Assembly: GCA_017631315.1 (NCBI GenBank)
Contig: JAGBTN010000017.1
Span: forward strand, 282,715-346,714
Source: Bacteroidaceae bacterium
GTDB taxonomy: Bacteria; Bacteroidota; Bacteroidia; Bacteroidales; Bacteroidaceae
DNA length: 64,000 nt
Direction of reading: 5' to 3'
Made by a program: the position numbers and the translations under genes. Within the stretch, counting starts at the first letter, position 1. Each line of letters starts with the position of its first letter. Shown here piece by piece: positions 52,074 through 59,159 of this stretch. The notes below the pieces were generated by a model that did no database searches, was not told the origin of the DNA, and saw only the letters and a program-made list of their open reading frames with translations.

Positions 52074-52132
52074 ACTAACAGATAAATAATACAACTGAAG
52101 GCCGAATGGCTATGCCATCTGGATTGTGTTTC

Positions 52133-52264
52133 AACATCCAGTGTTAAATGTAGCAATTAGGCACGTTAAGTCAGACGATTAGGCACGCGAGGTTGGCCAA
52201 TTAGGAACACCTGTTTGGGCAACTTCATGTGGAAAGTCTGGCAACTGTCTCAATACTTTGATTC
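52133..52264. repeat. 22-bp-period array G, ATTAGGCAC-type units
   Basis: Up to six units start at 52133, 52155, 52177, 52199, 52221 and 52243, period 22. The clearest are AATTAGGCACGTTAAG, GATTAGGCACGCGAGG and AATTAGGAACACCTGT. Linkers are TGTAGC, TCAGAC, TTGGCC, TTGGGC and TCTGGC. It fills most of the gap between the NfnAB-type gene and the DUF486 gene. Confidence 0.75.
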
Positions 52265-52301
52265 ATAGCAATTTGGCAAAACATAAATAAACCTACATAC
52301 C

Positions 52302-52667
52302 GTGAGCGCATTCTACACGATATTATTACTGATTTGCAGCAACGTCTTTATGACTTTTGCATGGTACGGCCACTTGAAACTCAACGAAACAGGTGTGTCC
52401 TCCAATTGGCCACTCTTTGTCGTGATACTCTTTTCGTGGTTCATTGCCGGTCTGGAGTACAGCTTCATGATTCCTGCCAACCGCATTGGCTACGTAGGCA
52501 ATGGCGGTCCCTTCACTTTGATGCAACTCAAGGTGATACAAGAAGTCATATCGCTCACCGTATTCTGCGTCATTGCCAACCTTCTTTTCCAAGGACAACA
52601 ACTCCACTGGAACCACGTTGCAGCCTTGGTTTGCCTGGTGTTGGCAGTATATTTTGTCTTTAAATAA
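52302..52667 (+). CDS. DUF486/DMT-family small membrane protein
   Basis: The 121-residue protein has four hydrophobic segments and the DUF486 pattern: TLLICSNVFMTFAWYGHLK-like opening, SWFIAGLEYSFMIPANRIGYV near 46-66, and FTLMQLKVIQEVISLTVFCVIAN. DUF486 is placed in the drug/metabolite transporter clan, but its substrate is unknown. The start is GTG at 52302 (CCGTGAGCGC); no in-frame ATG gives a full first helix. The next gene starts 11 bp after the stop. Confidence 0.85.
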   Translation: MSAFYTILLLICSNVFMTFAWYGHLKLNETGVSSNWPLFVVILFSWFIAGLEYSFMIPANRIGYVGNGGPFTLMQLKVIQEVISLTVFCVIANLLFQGQQLHWNHVAALVCLVLAVYFVFK

Positions 52668-52678
52668 AAAGCCTCCAC

Positions 52679-53938
52679 ATGAAGAAAACGCTCTTTATAG
52701 TTGCCGCTCTGCTAATCTCTTTATCCGCTTCTGCACAGCGAGGCAGAGCCAAGAAAACACAGAAGCCAGTCTATACCGTTACAGCGCAGGAGGCAATGGC
52801 TGCCTATGATTTCTCGCTGGCAGAAGAAATTCTTGAGCATGAGATTGCTGAACTCGAAAAGAAGAAACAGCCAATCGAAGAACAGGAACAGCTGCTCGAC
52901 ATTATTCAGAAGTCAAAACTCCGACTTCATGCCACAGAACAAGTGACCTTCATCGACAGCATTCTGCTCCCCAAACAACAGGTGTTGCAGGAAATCAAAC
53001 TTTCAAAAGAAAGCGGAACCATCATGCGTTGTGTAGATTTCTTCGACGACGCTAAGAACCCCGACTGCACACTTTTCCTCAACGAACTTGGCAACCGGGT
53101 GTTCTATTCCGAAGCCAACCAGGCAGGACAGCTGCAACTCAAAGAGAAATCGCTCATCGGCAGAGAATGGCAGATGGAACATCAGTTGGAAGAATTCGGC
53201 GGAAGTGAAACAGACAACCATAACTATCCGTTCCTTCTCACCGATGGTGTCACCATGTACTATGCTGCCGAATGCGAAGAAAGCATTGGCGGATACGACA
53301 TCTTCATGACGCGCTACGATGCCGACGAACAGCAGTTCCTCACACCGGAAAACATCGGCATGCCCTTCAACTCTCCTGCCAACGACTATCTCATGGTTAT
53401 CGACGAGTTCCAACAACTGGGCTGGTTCGTCACCGACCGCAACCAACCGGCCGACACCGTGTGCCTCTATACCTTTATTCCCACACAAACACGTCGCATC
53501 TACAACGAAGAGGAACTCGGAGAAAAGAAACTTGCCGCATTTGCTCGCATCGCATCCATCAAAGACACATGGACAGACATGAATGCCGTCAATGCAGCAC
53601 AAAAACGCCTTGCCGAAGCAAGACAGGAACAGAAGAACGAAAAGAAAAACCGCGACTTCACTTTTGTCATCAACGACAACAAGACCTATTACAATCTGTT
53701 CGACTTCAAAGACCCTCTGGCACAACAGAAAGCGAAGATATGGCTCGAAACAGAGAAGGAATACCATGCAAAACAAAAAGAGCTGGAAACCCTTCGAACC
53801 AGATATGCAACAATGACAGAAGTTCAGCGCGTACAGATTGCTCCACAAATACGCCTTACGGAAACTGCTGTCGAACGCCTTGCTGCCGACAAGCTGAAAC
53901 TCGAAAAAGAAATCCGTCGCACGGAACTTAACCAGTAA
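52679..53938 (+). CDS. Secreted PD40/WD40-like beta-propeller protein with helical ends
   Basis: The 419-residue product has a signal peptide (about 1-19, LLISLSASAQ). A charged helical stretch (about 35-95) precedes a region with PD40-like strands, such as HNYPFLLTDGVTMYYAAECEESIGGYDIFMTRYD near 180-215 and NSPANDYLMVIDEFQQLGWFVTDR near 238-262. The last third (about 285-419) is charged coiled-coil with QQ and EK repeats. Similar proteins occur next to Bacteroidota envelope genes and are described as TolB-like or WD40-like. The specific role is unknown. Confidence 0.7.
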   Translation: MKKTLFIVAALLISLSASAQRGRAKKTQKPVYTVTAQEAMAAYDFSLAEEILEHEIAELEKKKQPIEEQEQLLDIIQKSKLRLHATEQVTFIDSILLPKQQVLQEIKLSKESGTIMRCVDFFDDAKNPDCTLFLNELGNRVFYSEANQAGQLQLKEKSLIGREWQMEHQLEEFGGSETDNHNYPFLLTDGVTMYYAAECEESIGGYDIFMTRYDADEQQFLTPENIGMPFNSPANDYLMVIDEFQQLGWFVTDRNQPADTVCLYTFIPTQTRRIYNEEELGEKKLAAFARIASIKDTWTDMNAVNAAQKRLAEARQEQKNEKKNRDFTFVINDNKTYYNLFDFKDPLAQQKAKIWLETEKEYHAKQKELETLRTRYATMTEVQRVQIAPQIRLTETAVERLAADKLKLEKEIRRTELNQ

Positions 53939-53992
53939 TACCAATTCTTTTTCACACTTCCGCCACTACTTGTAACACACATAGAAGCAGCA

Positions 53993-55027
53993 ATGAAGAC
54001 ATCCTTCGAAAGCGACTACAACAACGGTGCACACCCGCTTGTACTGCAACATCTTATCGATACGAACACCATGCAGAGCCAGTCGTATGGCTTCGACACA
54101 TGGAGCGAACAGGCACGCCACAAGATACGCACCGCATGCCAGTGTCCCGATGCCGACATCTTCTTCCTCGTGGGCGGCACACAAACCAATGCAACAGTCA
54201 TCGACGGCATGCTGCAGACCTACGAAGGCGTGATTGCCGTGCAGACGGCTCACATCAATGTCCACGAGTCGGGAGCAGTAGAAGCCAGCGGACATAAGGT
54301 CATCACCCTACCCTCTCACGCCGGCAAGATGGATGCAGGCGAACTGGAAGCCTGGCTGAAAGCCTTCCATGCCGACCCTACACTCGAGCACATGGTCATC
54401 CCCGGCATGGTCTATATCACCTTCCCTACGGAACTTGGCAGCGTCTATACTGCCAAGGAGATCGAGGAGATACTTTCCGTTTGCCAAAGATACGATTTGA
54501 AACTTTTCATCGACGGCGCACGTCTGGGCTACGGCCTTGCTTCTTCGGAATGTGATTTCACCCTTTCGTGGCTCGCCCACCACTGCGACGCCTTCTACAT
54601 TGGCGGCACAAAGGTTGGCGCCCTCTGTGGCGAAGCCGTAGTCTTCCCTCGTGGCAATGCACCTCGCCACTTCATGAACATCGTAAAACGACACGGCGCC
54701 TTGCTTGCCAAAAGCCGTTTGGCAGGCGTACAGTTCGATGCCCTTTTCACAGATAATCTGTACCTGAACATCGCCCAACACGCCATCTCCATGGCAATGA
54801 AGGTGCGACAGCTCTTCACAGAAGCAGGCATACCCCTACGCGACTCCAGCACCAACCAGCAGTTCGTCGAACTGACAAACAAACAGATGGAGCAGCTCAT
54901 GCAAGGCGTCCTTTTTGAGACATGGGAACCCATTGATGCAAATAACACCTTGTGCCGTTTCGTAACAAGCTGGGCAACAACAGAAGAAGACCTCCAAGCC
55001 CTCAAAAGAGCCATAGACACACTCTGA
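53993..55027 (+). CDS. ltaE: Low-specificity threonine aldolase-type PLP enzyme
   Basis: The 344-residue PLP enzyme splits threonine or allo-threonine to glycine and acetaldehyde. It shows the aldolase opening FESDYNNGAHPLVLQHL, PLP-binding FFLVGGTQTNATVIDGML near 58-75 (with the GTQTN-type loop), Asp in LFIDGARLGYGLAS near 171-184 and the Schiff-base lysine in YIGGTKVGALCGEAVVFPRG near 203-222. Length is close to the family's 340. It is in the same direction as the upstream PD40-like gene, 54 bp away, and ends before array I and its terminator. Confidence 0.9.
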   Translation: MKTSFESDYNNGAHPLVLQHLIDTNTMQSQSYGFDTWSEQARHKIRTACQCPDADIFFLVGGTQTNATVIDGMLQTYEGVIAVQTAHINVHESGAVEASGHKVITLPSHAGKMDAGELEAWLKAFHADPTLEHMVIPGMVYITFPTELGSVYTAKEIEEILSVCQRYDLKLFIDGARLGYGLASSECDFTLSWLAHHCDAFYIGGTKVGALCGEAVVFPRGNAPRHFMNIVKRHGALLAKSRLAGVQFDALFTDNLYLNIAQHAISMAMKVRQLFTEAGIPLRDSSTNQQFVELTNKQMEQLMQGVLFETWEPIDANNTLCRFVTSWATTEEDLQALKRAIDTL

Positions 55028-55124
55028 CCATCCAGAGCCAAGACGTGTCTTATACTGATATGGGTAGACACAAGTTCTGGCGCATCTTCACAGTCCTATT
55101 TTTCAGCAACTTGTAAGAAGTCCC

Positions 55125-55322
55125 AACCCCACTCGTCCTATCGGACGAGAGGACAAATCCATTTTGCCAAGTGGACTGCAGGGGTGTGAATCTGCCACTC
55201 GTCGGCTTGTAAAACTTCTCGTGAGTAATTGCCAAACTTCTGCAGAGAAGTTGCCCGACTTCTCTGCAGAAGTTGGTGAAGTTCTCTTGAGTGTTTTCTA
55301 AACCTCCCGTAAGGAGGTTATT
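55125..55322. repeat. 22-bp-period array I, about nine units with hairpin cores
   Basis: Units in 22-bp phase run from 55125 to 55316. The clearest begin at 55213, 55235, 55257, 55279 and 55301: AACTTCTCGTGAGTAA, AACTTCTGCAGAGAAG, GACTTCTCTGCAGAAG, AAGTTCTCTTGAGTGT and AACCTCCCGTAAGGAG. Linkers include TTGCCA, TTGCCC and TTGGTG. Three of these units are near-perfect self-complementary hairpins, and the last acts as a terminator. Earlier units from 55125 are more diverged. Confidence 0.82.
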
Positions 55323-55329
55323 TTTTTCT
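55301..55329 (+). terminator. Intrinsic terminator formed by the last unit of array I
   Basis: AACCTCC pairs with GGAGGTT around CGTAA (55301-55319), followed by ATTTTTTTC. It lies downstream of the threonine aldolase gene in its orientation. Confidence 0.8.
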
Positions 55330-55434
55330 TTGCTTTTTGCTCGTTATTCACAACTATTTTATAACTTTGTAATACGAAAAGTTATCTAACAGCCTCGGCG
55401 GTGGCACTTTCGTAACCTTATCGGAAATTTATAA

Positions 55435-55442
55435 TAATTTTG
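55435..55442 (+). promoter_or_regulatory. -7 box for the island lipoprotein gene
   Basis: TAATTTTG fits TAnnTTTG and ends 25 bp before the ATG at 55468. Confidence 0.45.
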
Positions 55443-55467
55443 TTGCAAAGCCTAAAACACATGAATT

Positions 55468-56211
55468 ATGCAACATTTCGTTCTTATTGTAATAATCGCT
55501 GCTTATATAGCAAGTTTGGCACTTATAGGATGCACAGGCATAAACAAAGGAGCGTCAGGAAATAATGACTCCCTAAATTGTGTGAATGACACATTAGAGG
55601 AAGATTCTTTGTCGACAGATGCGGAGTTGACACTTGTTTATACGGAGTTCTACACATATACTTGCGAAGATGGCCATTCACGCTCATTTGGTGATGTGCA
55701 TTGGCCTGGGTCAGAATATAGACATATGTTATATGTGGATGATGAGAAGAAAAATGAAAAGGAGTATATCCATCTGATTTATGGTCGTTATGAGGATGTG
55801 CCGGATTATTTTGATTATTTAGGAGGAATACCCGATATGTCACATTATCGAGTTTCTAAAGATAAGAAGAATCTGTATGTTGTAACTCGAGTACATGCAA
55901 ATAGTAATGGCTGGACTAGGGAGTATCAATTATTCATAATTAACTGTGAAACACTTGAATGGAAATTTCTTTGTGAATGTGCTGCCATCGCAACTACGGA
56001 TAAAGGTTTTACTATAGCAGTAGCAAGACTGACTAACGAAGATACTGCTACATGTACAGCCGATGAAATATGGCTAATGCATGATGAACATTTGGATTGG
56101 AATGGTAATGTAACCAAGGTAAGTAAAAAAGAATATGTGTATGATGAAATGAAGAAAAAATATTTTCAAAGCGAATATACTTTTATAAAAGGGTTTTCAG
56201 AAATAGTTTAA
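55468..56211 (+). CDS. Lipoprotein of unknown function in an AT-rich island
   Basis: I do not recognise this 247-residue protein. It has a lipoprotein signal (VIIAAYIASLALIGCTG; Cys near 22) followed by an Asn/Asp-rich linker, and then a beta-rich region with many Tyr and acidic residues (YTEFYTYTCEDGHSRSFGDVHWPG; LYVVTRVHANSNGWTREYQLFIINCETLEW). Codon use is markedly more AT-rich than in genes such as mnmE or ltaE nearby. It is the first gene after array I and converges with the 277-residue gene at 56253. A surface or periplasmic location is likely. Confidence 0.6.
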   Translation: MQHFVLIVIIAAYIASLALIGCTGINKGASGNNDSLNCVNDTLEEDSLSTDAELTLVYTEFYTYTCEDGHSRSFGDVHWPGSEYRHMLYVDDEKKNEKEYIHLIYGRYEDVPDYFDYLGGIPDMSHYRVSKDKKNLYVVTRVHANSNGWTREYQLFIINCETLEWKFLCECAAIATTDKGFTIAVARLTNEDTATCTADEIWLMHDEHLDWNGNVTKVSKKEYVYDEMKKKYFQSEYTFIKGFSEIV

Positions 56212-56252
56212 TCAGGAAAATAATTATCTCATCTTGTGTTGAAAATTCTTCT

Positions 56253-57086
56253 TCAATATCTTACAATTTCTTTTACAGGAACAAGAACATCCTCACAGCC
56301 AAATGGTAACAAAAGACTTTCAACTTTTCCCATCCCTTCTCCCATATCTATCCAACGATAAGAAGTTTTCCACATAATCAGTCCTTTTTGCCTATTGAAA
56401 TAGCAGCATGTAACCAAAATTCTGTCTCCAAATAATTCGATTTTTGGGAATATCTTCTCGACATCATGTAAGCGGCATAAATTAGCAATATAATCCTTAA
56501 CATAGTCAGGCAATTGCCCTATGTCGGAAGGAGAACATATCAAATTTCGGCGGATATAATTCCCATGGTTGAAAGTTGGCAGGAAATGTTTTAGTTTATC
56601 AAGCAAGAACACTTCCCAAATAGCTTCTTCTTCAAGATTTAATCTAACATACTCCAAAGGAGAAGGCACACTTTTAGCCAATACATCTATTAAGAGTTCT
56701 GGAATTAGCATGTCAGGAGAATACTCTTCTGAGGAAAAATACTCCTTCTCCCAGGGTTCACATTTTGCTAAATGCAATCTCTGGAGCCAAGTCTTCTTCG
56801 GAGGTTGAGTTGATTTCAGCTCTGGAGAGAAGTATTTTGTGGCATTCTCTTTATGGACGTAGGGCATTGTGTAGTAGTTTCTATAATTGCTTTCTATTGT
56901 TCCTAAACTATATCCATGGGGATAAAGTCCCAACACATAGCCTTGCTCTATTTCTATTTGGTTAAGGACATTCATGATAAAAGATGCATCTTCAATACAC
57001 AGATCATCTTCAGAACCTTCAAAGGCTATATTCTGACTAATCGTCAGTTGTAAGCTTTCGTAAATGTCAGCAAATTCTTGGTTCAT
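56253..57086 (-). CDS. Uncharacterised 277-residue cytoplasmic protein
   Basis: I do not recognise this protein. It has no signal peptide or membrane segment. It opens with FADIYESLQLTISQNIAF and contains an acidic segment SEDDLCIEDASFIMNVLNQIEIEQGYVLGLYPHGYS, a helical middle, and a Trp/Cys-containing end ILVTCCYFNRQKGLIMWKTSYRWIDMGEGMG. It is the last of four same-strand genes (58759 to 56253) in an AT-rich island; the gap from the protease gene is 91 bp and holds a palindrome. It may be a later addition to that operon. Confidence 0.6.
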   Translation of the reverse strand: MNQEFADIYESLQLTISQNIAFEGSEDDLCIEDASFIMNVLNQIEIEQGYVLGLYPHGYSLGTIESNYRNYYTMPYVHKENATKYFSPELKSTQPPKKTWLQRLHLAKCEPWEKEYFSSEEYSPDMLIPELLIDVLAKSVPSPLEYVRLNLEEEAIWEVFLLDKLKHFLPTFNHGNYIRRNLICSPSDIGQLPDYVKDYIANLCRLHDVEKIFPKIELFGDRILVTCCYFNRQKGLIMWKTSYRWIDMGEGMGKVESLLLPFGCEDVLVPVKEIVRY

Positions 57087-57120
57087 ATTTGTATAAGTTG
57101 TTTTAAGGGTTAATGTAGTG

Positions 57121-57137
57121 ATTCTATTAATTAGAAT
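57121..57137. repeat. Short palindrome between two island genes
   Basis: ATTCTA and TAGAAT are separated by TTAAT in the 91-bp gap between the protease gene and the 277-residue gene. A binding site for a dimeric regulator is possible. Confidence 0.4.
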
Positions 57138-57177
57138 ATTTGACAGTTTGAAAGAATCGAATCTAATGTAGTCATTG

Positions 57178-57585
57178 TCATTCTCCTATCGTTATCTCTT
57201 GGTTGCTAAAATTCAAAATGCAGTTGTTATCCATTAGAAATGGGATACCTAGAAGACCATGTAGTTGTAGCCCGGTTTCATCCTGTAATTGAATAATGGT
57301 GTCATTCATATTTACGACACTAAATTTAGTTCGCATACTAGTTCCTGCAATAATAACGAGTGCTTCAACTATAGGAGTTTCTTTGGAGTTACCTTCAACC
57401 CCCATTATTTTGTTTTTATCATTCAATAAAACAAATGCATCCTTCATTTGTTCATAGACAAAACTTGCTATCACATTATGTGTTGCCCCTGTATCTATGA
57501 GAAATGTAAGTTTCAAGTTGGCAATCTTTACATTCAATAACGGCATGCTCAATTTCTGAATTCCTGTTGCGATAGAGTATTTCAT
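57178..57585 (-). CDS. Retropepsin-like aspartyl protease
   Basis: The 135-residue product has the signature of clan AA retroviral-type proteases: LKLTFLIDTGATHNVIA with catalytic Asp31 in DTGAT, a flap-like region KIMGVEGNS near 60, and the C-terminal LHGLLGIPFLMDNNCILNFSNQEITIG, a hydrophobic-hydrophobic-G strand plus the LGxPFL block. Such single-domain forms act as dimers. No transmembrane segment is seen, so it is cytoplasmic, unlike many bacterial periplasmic relatives. It lies 18 bp after the 203-residue gene in a four-gene island operon. The target is unknown; an operon partner could be the substrate. Confidence 0.82.
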   Translation of the reverse strand: MKYSIATGIQKLSMPLLNVKIANLKLTFLIDTGATHNVIASFVYEQMKDAFVLLNDKNKIMGVEGNSKETPIVEALVIIAGTSMRTKFSVVNMNDTIIQLQDETGLQLHGLLGIPFLMDNNCILNFSNQEITIGE

Positions 57586-57603
57586 ATTATTTGTTTCTTT
57601 ACA

Positions 57604-58215
57604 TTATTTTTTCTTGTGATTTATTAATATACAGGGTATAGGCTTTTTCCCGTCAAGACTAACTTCCACATATTGAAAATCATCGATTGTTCCCGTTTGT
57701 ACTATAGATTTGGCAGCAGGGCTGACATAGCCTTGTTTTGTTCCGCAAACGAATGATATTTCTTGCACAATAGTCCCATTTTTATTTTTCTTCGGACTTT
57801 CCAAAAACTCCAAAACGGCATTTTCACTAATAACAAGTGCCCTTGCACTCATATGATTATATACCTTCACGTTAGGACTCAATTTAACATCTTTAGTCCT
57901 GTCCTCTGCACTCTGATGCCTTTCTTGATATTTTCCAACTCCTAAAGACCTAATTAGTCCTGTACGCGCCACCCATATATCAGATGTTACAGGTTTGTTT
58001 AGGTCGTCTTCTTCTGAGAGAACAAGAACTAAATGTTTAGGGTCATTGGTAAAATTTTCAACTAAAGCCTTTGAGCAGGGAACCCAACCATATCCAGGAA
58101 CTAACAATGCTTTGTTTATATATTTTTGCAATGACACTTTACTCCATAGTTCAACTACTCCGACCTGTAATGGACTTGATAATTTCAACTCATTATAAAG
58201 ATAAATGTAACGCAT
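57604..58215 (-). CDS. Uncharacterised 203-residue protein in the retropepsin operon
   Basis: I do not recognise this protein. It is soluble, with YLYNELKLSSPLQVGVVELWSKVSLQKYINKALLVPGYGWVPCSK at the start and a C-terminal half rich in Lys and Val (VVSENAVLEFL-like strands, GYVSPAAKSIVQTGTIDDFQYVEVSL). No catalytic motif is evident. It starts one base after the stop of the 180-residue gene and ends 18 bp before the retropepsin gene, so the three are very likely translated from one mRNA. Confidence 0.6.
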   Translation of the reverse strand: MRYIYLYNELKLSSPLQVGVVELWSKVSLQKYINKALLVPGYGWVPCSKALVENFTNDPKHLVLVLSEEDDLNKPVTSDIWVARTGLIRSLGVGKYQERHQSAEDRTKDVKLSPNVKVYNHMSARALVISENAVLEFLESPKKNKNGTIVQEISFVCGTKQGYVSPAAKSIVQTGTIDDFQYVEVSLDGKKPIPCILINHKKK

Positions 58216-58216
58216 C

Positions 58217-58759
58217 TTAAGAATTTAATTTTCGATATGCATCTACAACCCATTCGTCGTAATCTTCTCTGTGTTGAAAGGTGCGATTATCTATTGCCCA
58301 CTTTGAATAAAATGGGCATGTTGGATATAAACAATCTTCTTTACAGATCATAGAATATCTATTTTGTAGCATTGCGGGACTGAAAAAGAGCGATTCTATT
58401 TGTACTTCATATTTATTGCATTTTACATAGGCTTTATATGATGTGTCTTGTATGTCACGTGTTATTTTTACCTGTTGAGACAACTCTAATTCTTTGTATT
58501 TTTTTTCTAATGTATCAGCCTTTTCATTAGTACACAGAATTAACTCGTTATTAATTTGCACGACACTCTTATTGTATCCAAAGAGGTCAACAAGTTTAAT
58601 TTCGCCAAGGGACTCATCCACTTTAATGGTTTGCATGTTTTCTTCACGATTACTACAATGGAAAGATACAAAATGTCTCCCATCTTGAACATAGTGTGGA
58701 ATAATTCTTCCATAGATTCTACAATAATCGGATAATTCCCATCTTCTAAAAGTGTTCAT
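58217..58759 (-). CDS. Uncharacterised 180-residue protein in the retropepsin operon
   Basis: I do not recognise this protein. It opens with TFRRWELSDYCRIYGRIIPHYV and has a mid-region of beta-type sequence with HFVSFHCSNREENMQT and a Cys-rich motif CKEDCLYPTCPFYSKW near 138-153 that could bind a metal. It is the first gene of the island operon. A structured RNA ending in a terminator lies directly upstream, with about 25 bases between the terminator and this ATG, so its expression may depend on reading through that hairpin. Confidence 0.6.
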   Translation of the reverse strand: MNTFRRWELSDYCRIYGRIIPHYVQDGRHFVSFHCSNREENMQTIKVDESLGEIKLVDLFGYNKSVVQINNELILCTNEKADTLEKKYKELELSQQVKITRDIQDTSYKAYVKCNKYEVQIESLFFSPAMLQNRYSMICKEDCLYPTCPFYSKWAIDNRTFQHREDYDEWVVDAYRKLNS

Positions 58760-58783
58760 GTATTAAACTAATTTGCGACACAC

Positions 58784-58818
58784 AAAAAGAAAAGGTGCAA
58801 ACAATCCTGTATTTGCAC
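58784..58818 (-). terminator. Intrinsic terminator at the end of the structured RNA
   Basis: Read on the minus strand, GTGCAAA (58812-58818) pairs with TTTGCAC (58795-58801) around a 10-base loop, followed by CTTTTCTTTTT. It overlaps two bases of the outer stem of the upstream structure. Confidence 0.8.
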
Positions 58819-59020
58819 ATTCGGAGGTATCGCCAAACACCTAAGTCCCACAAATAGGGAAAGCGTACACCTGCTAAGGTGCAAGCATTTCACAAACTTG
58901 CCATTGGGACAGATTCTTCTAATTGGCGATTTTCCGAATGTCACATGCAAGAAGTAAAACACTTCTCCTGATGATATGTCAGTTATATCTTTATGTCATT
59001 ATAGATAATTTTGATTTCGA
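58784..59020 (-). ncRNA. Structured RNA (leader or small RNA) upstream of the retropepsin operon
   Basis: On the minus strand, starting near the -7 box at 59025-59032, three nested helices can form. The outer stem pairs CCGAATGT (58934-58941) and TTGGCGAT (58923-58930) with ACATTCGG (58817-58824) and ATCGCCAA (58829-58836). An inner stem pairs TGGGAC (58905-58910) with GTCCCA (58845-58850). Hairpins GCAAG/CTTGC and CACCT/AGGTG lie inside. The transcript ends at the terminator 58784-58818. The class is unknown to me; it could be a riboswitch-like leader, a Bacteroidales small RNA or a 6S-like RNA. A 64-codon frame on this strand (58768-58962) is judged spurious. Confidence 0.6.
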
Positions 59021-59024
59021 TAAG

Positions 59025-59032
59025 CAAAGATA
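59025..59032 (-). promoter_or_regulatory. -7 box for the structured RNA
   Basis: On the minus strand this reads TATCTTTG, an exact fit to TAnnTTTG, just upstream of the structured region. A clearly spaced -33 TTTG was not found. Confidence 0.55.
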
Positions 59033-59146
59033 CGATAATAATCCAAATTACTCTATTTTTGTTTCCGGTTTGTTACGTACTTAGGCAAATTTACTTAAAC
59101 TGCGCGCGAAACGTCAAAAAAATGTCTAATTTTCGATAAAAAATAG

Positions 59147-59154
59147 TACCTTTG
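59147..59154 (+). promoter_or_regulatory. -7 box of mnmE, probably leaderless
   Basis: TACCTTTG is followed by CGGTT and then the mnmE ATG at 59160. The bases TACCTTTGCGG are the same as at 5177-5187. Transcription would start at or within a base or two of the ATG. Confidence 0.6.
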
Positions 59155-59159
59155 CGGTT

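Noticed and set aside
50184-52094. 636-codon minus frame across the NfnAB-type gene
   Set aside because: It is antisense to a gene with clear flavin and FeS motifs on the plus strand.
58768-58962. 64-codon minus-strand frame in the structured RNA
   Set aside because: It runs through the paired arms and terminator, with no protein-like pattern; the RNA reading explains the sequence better.
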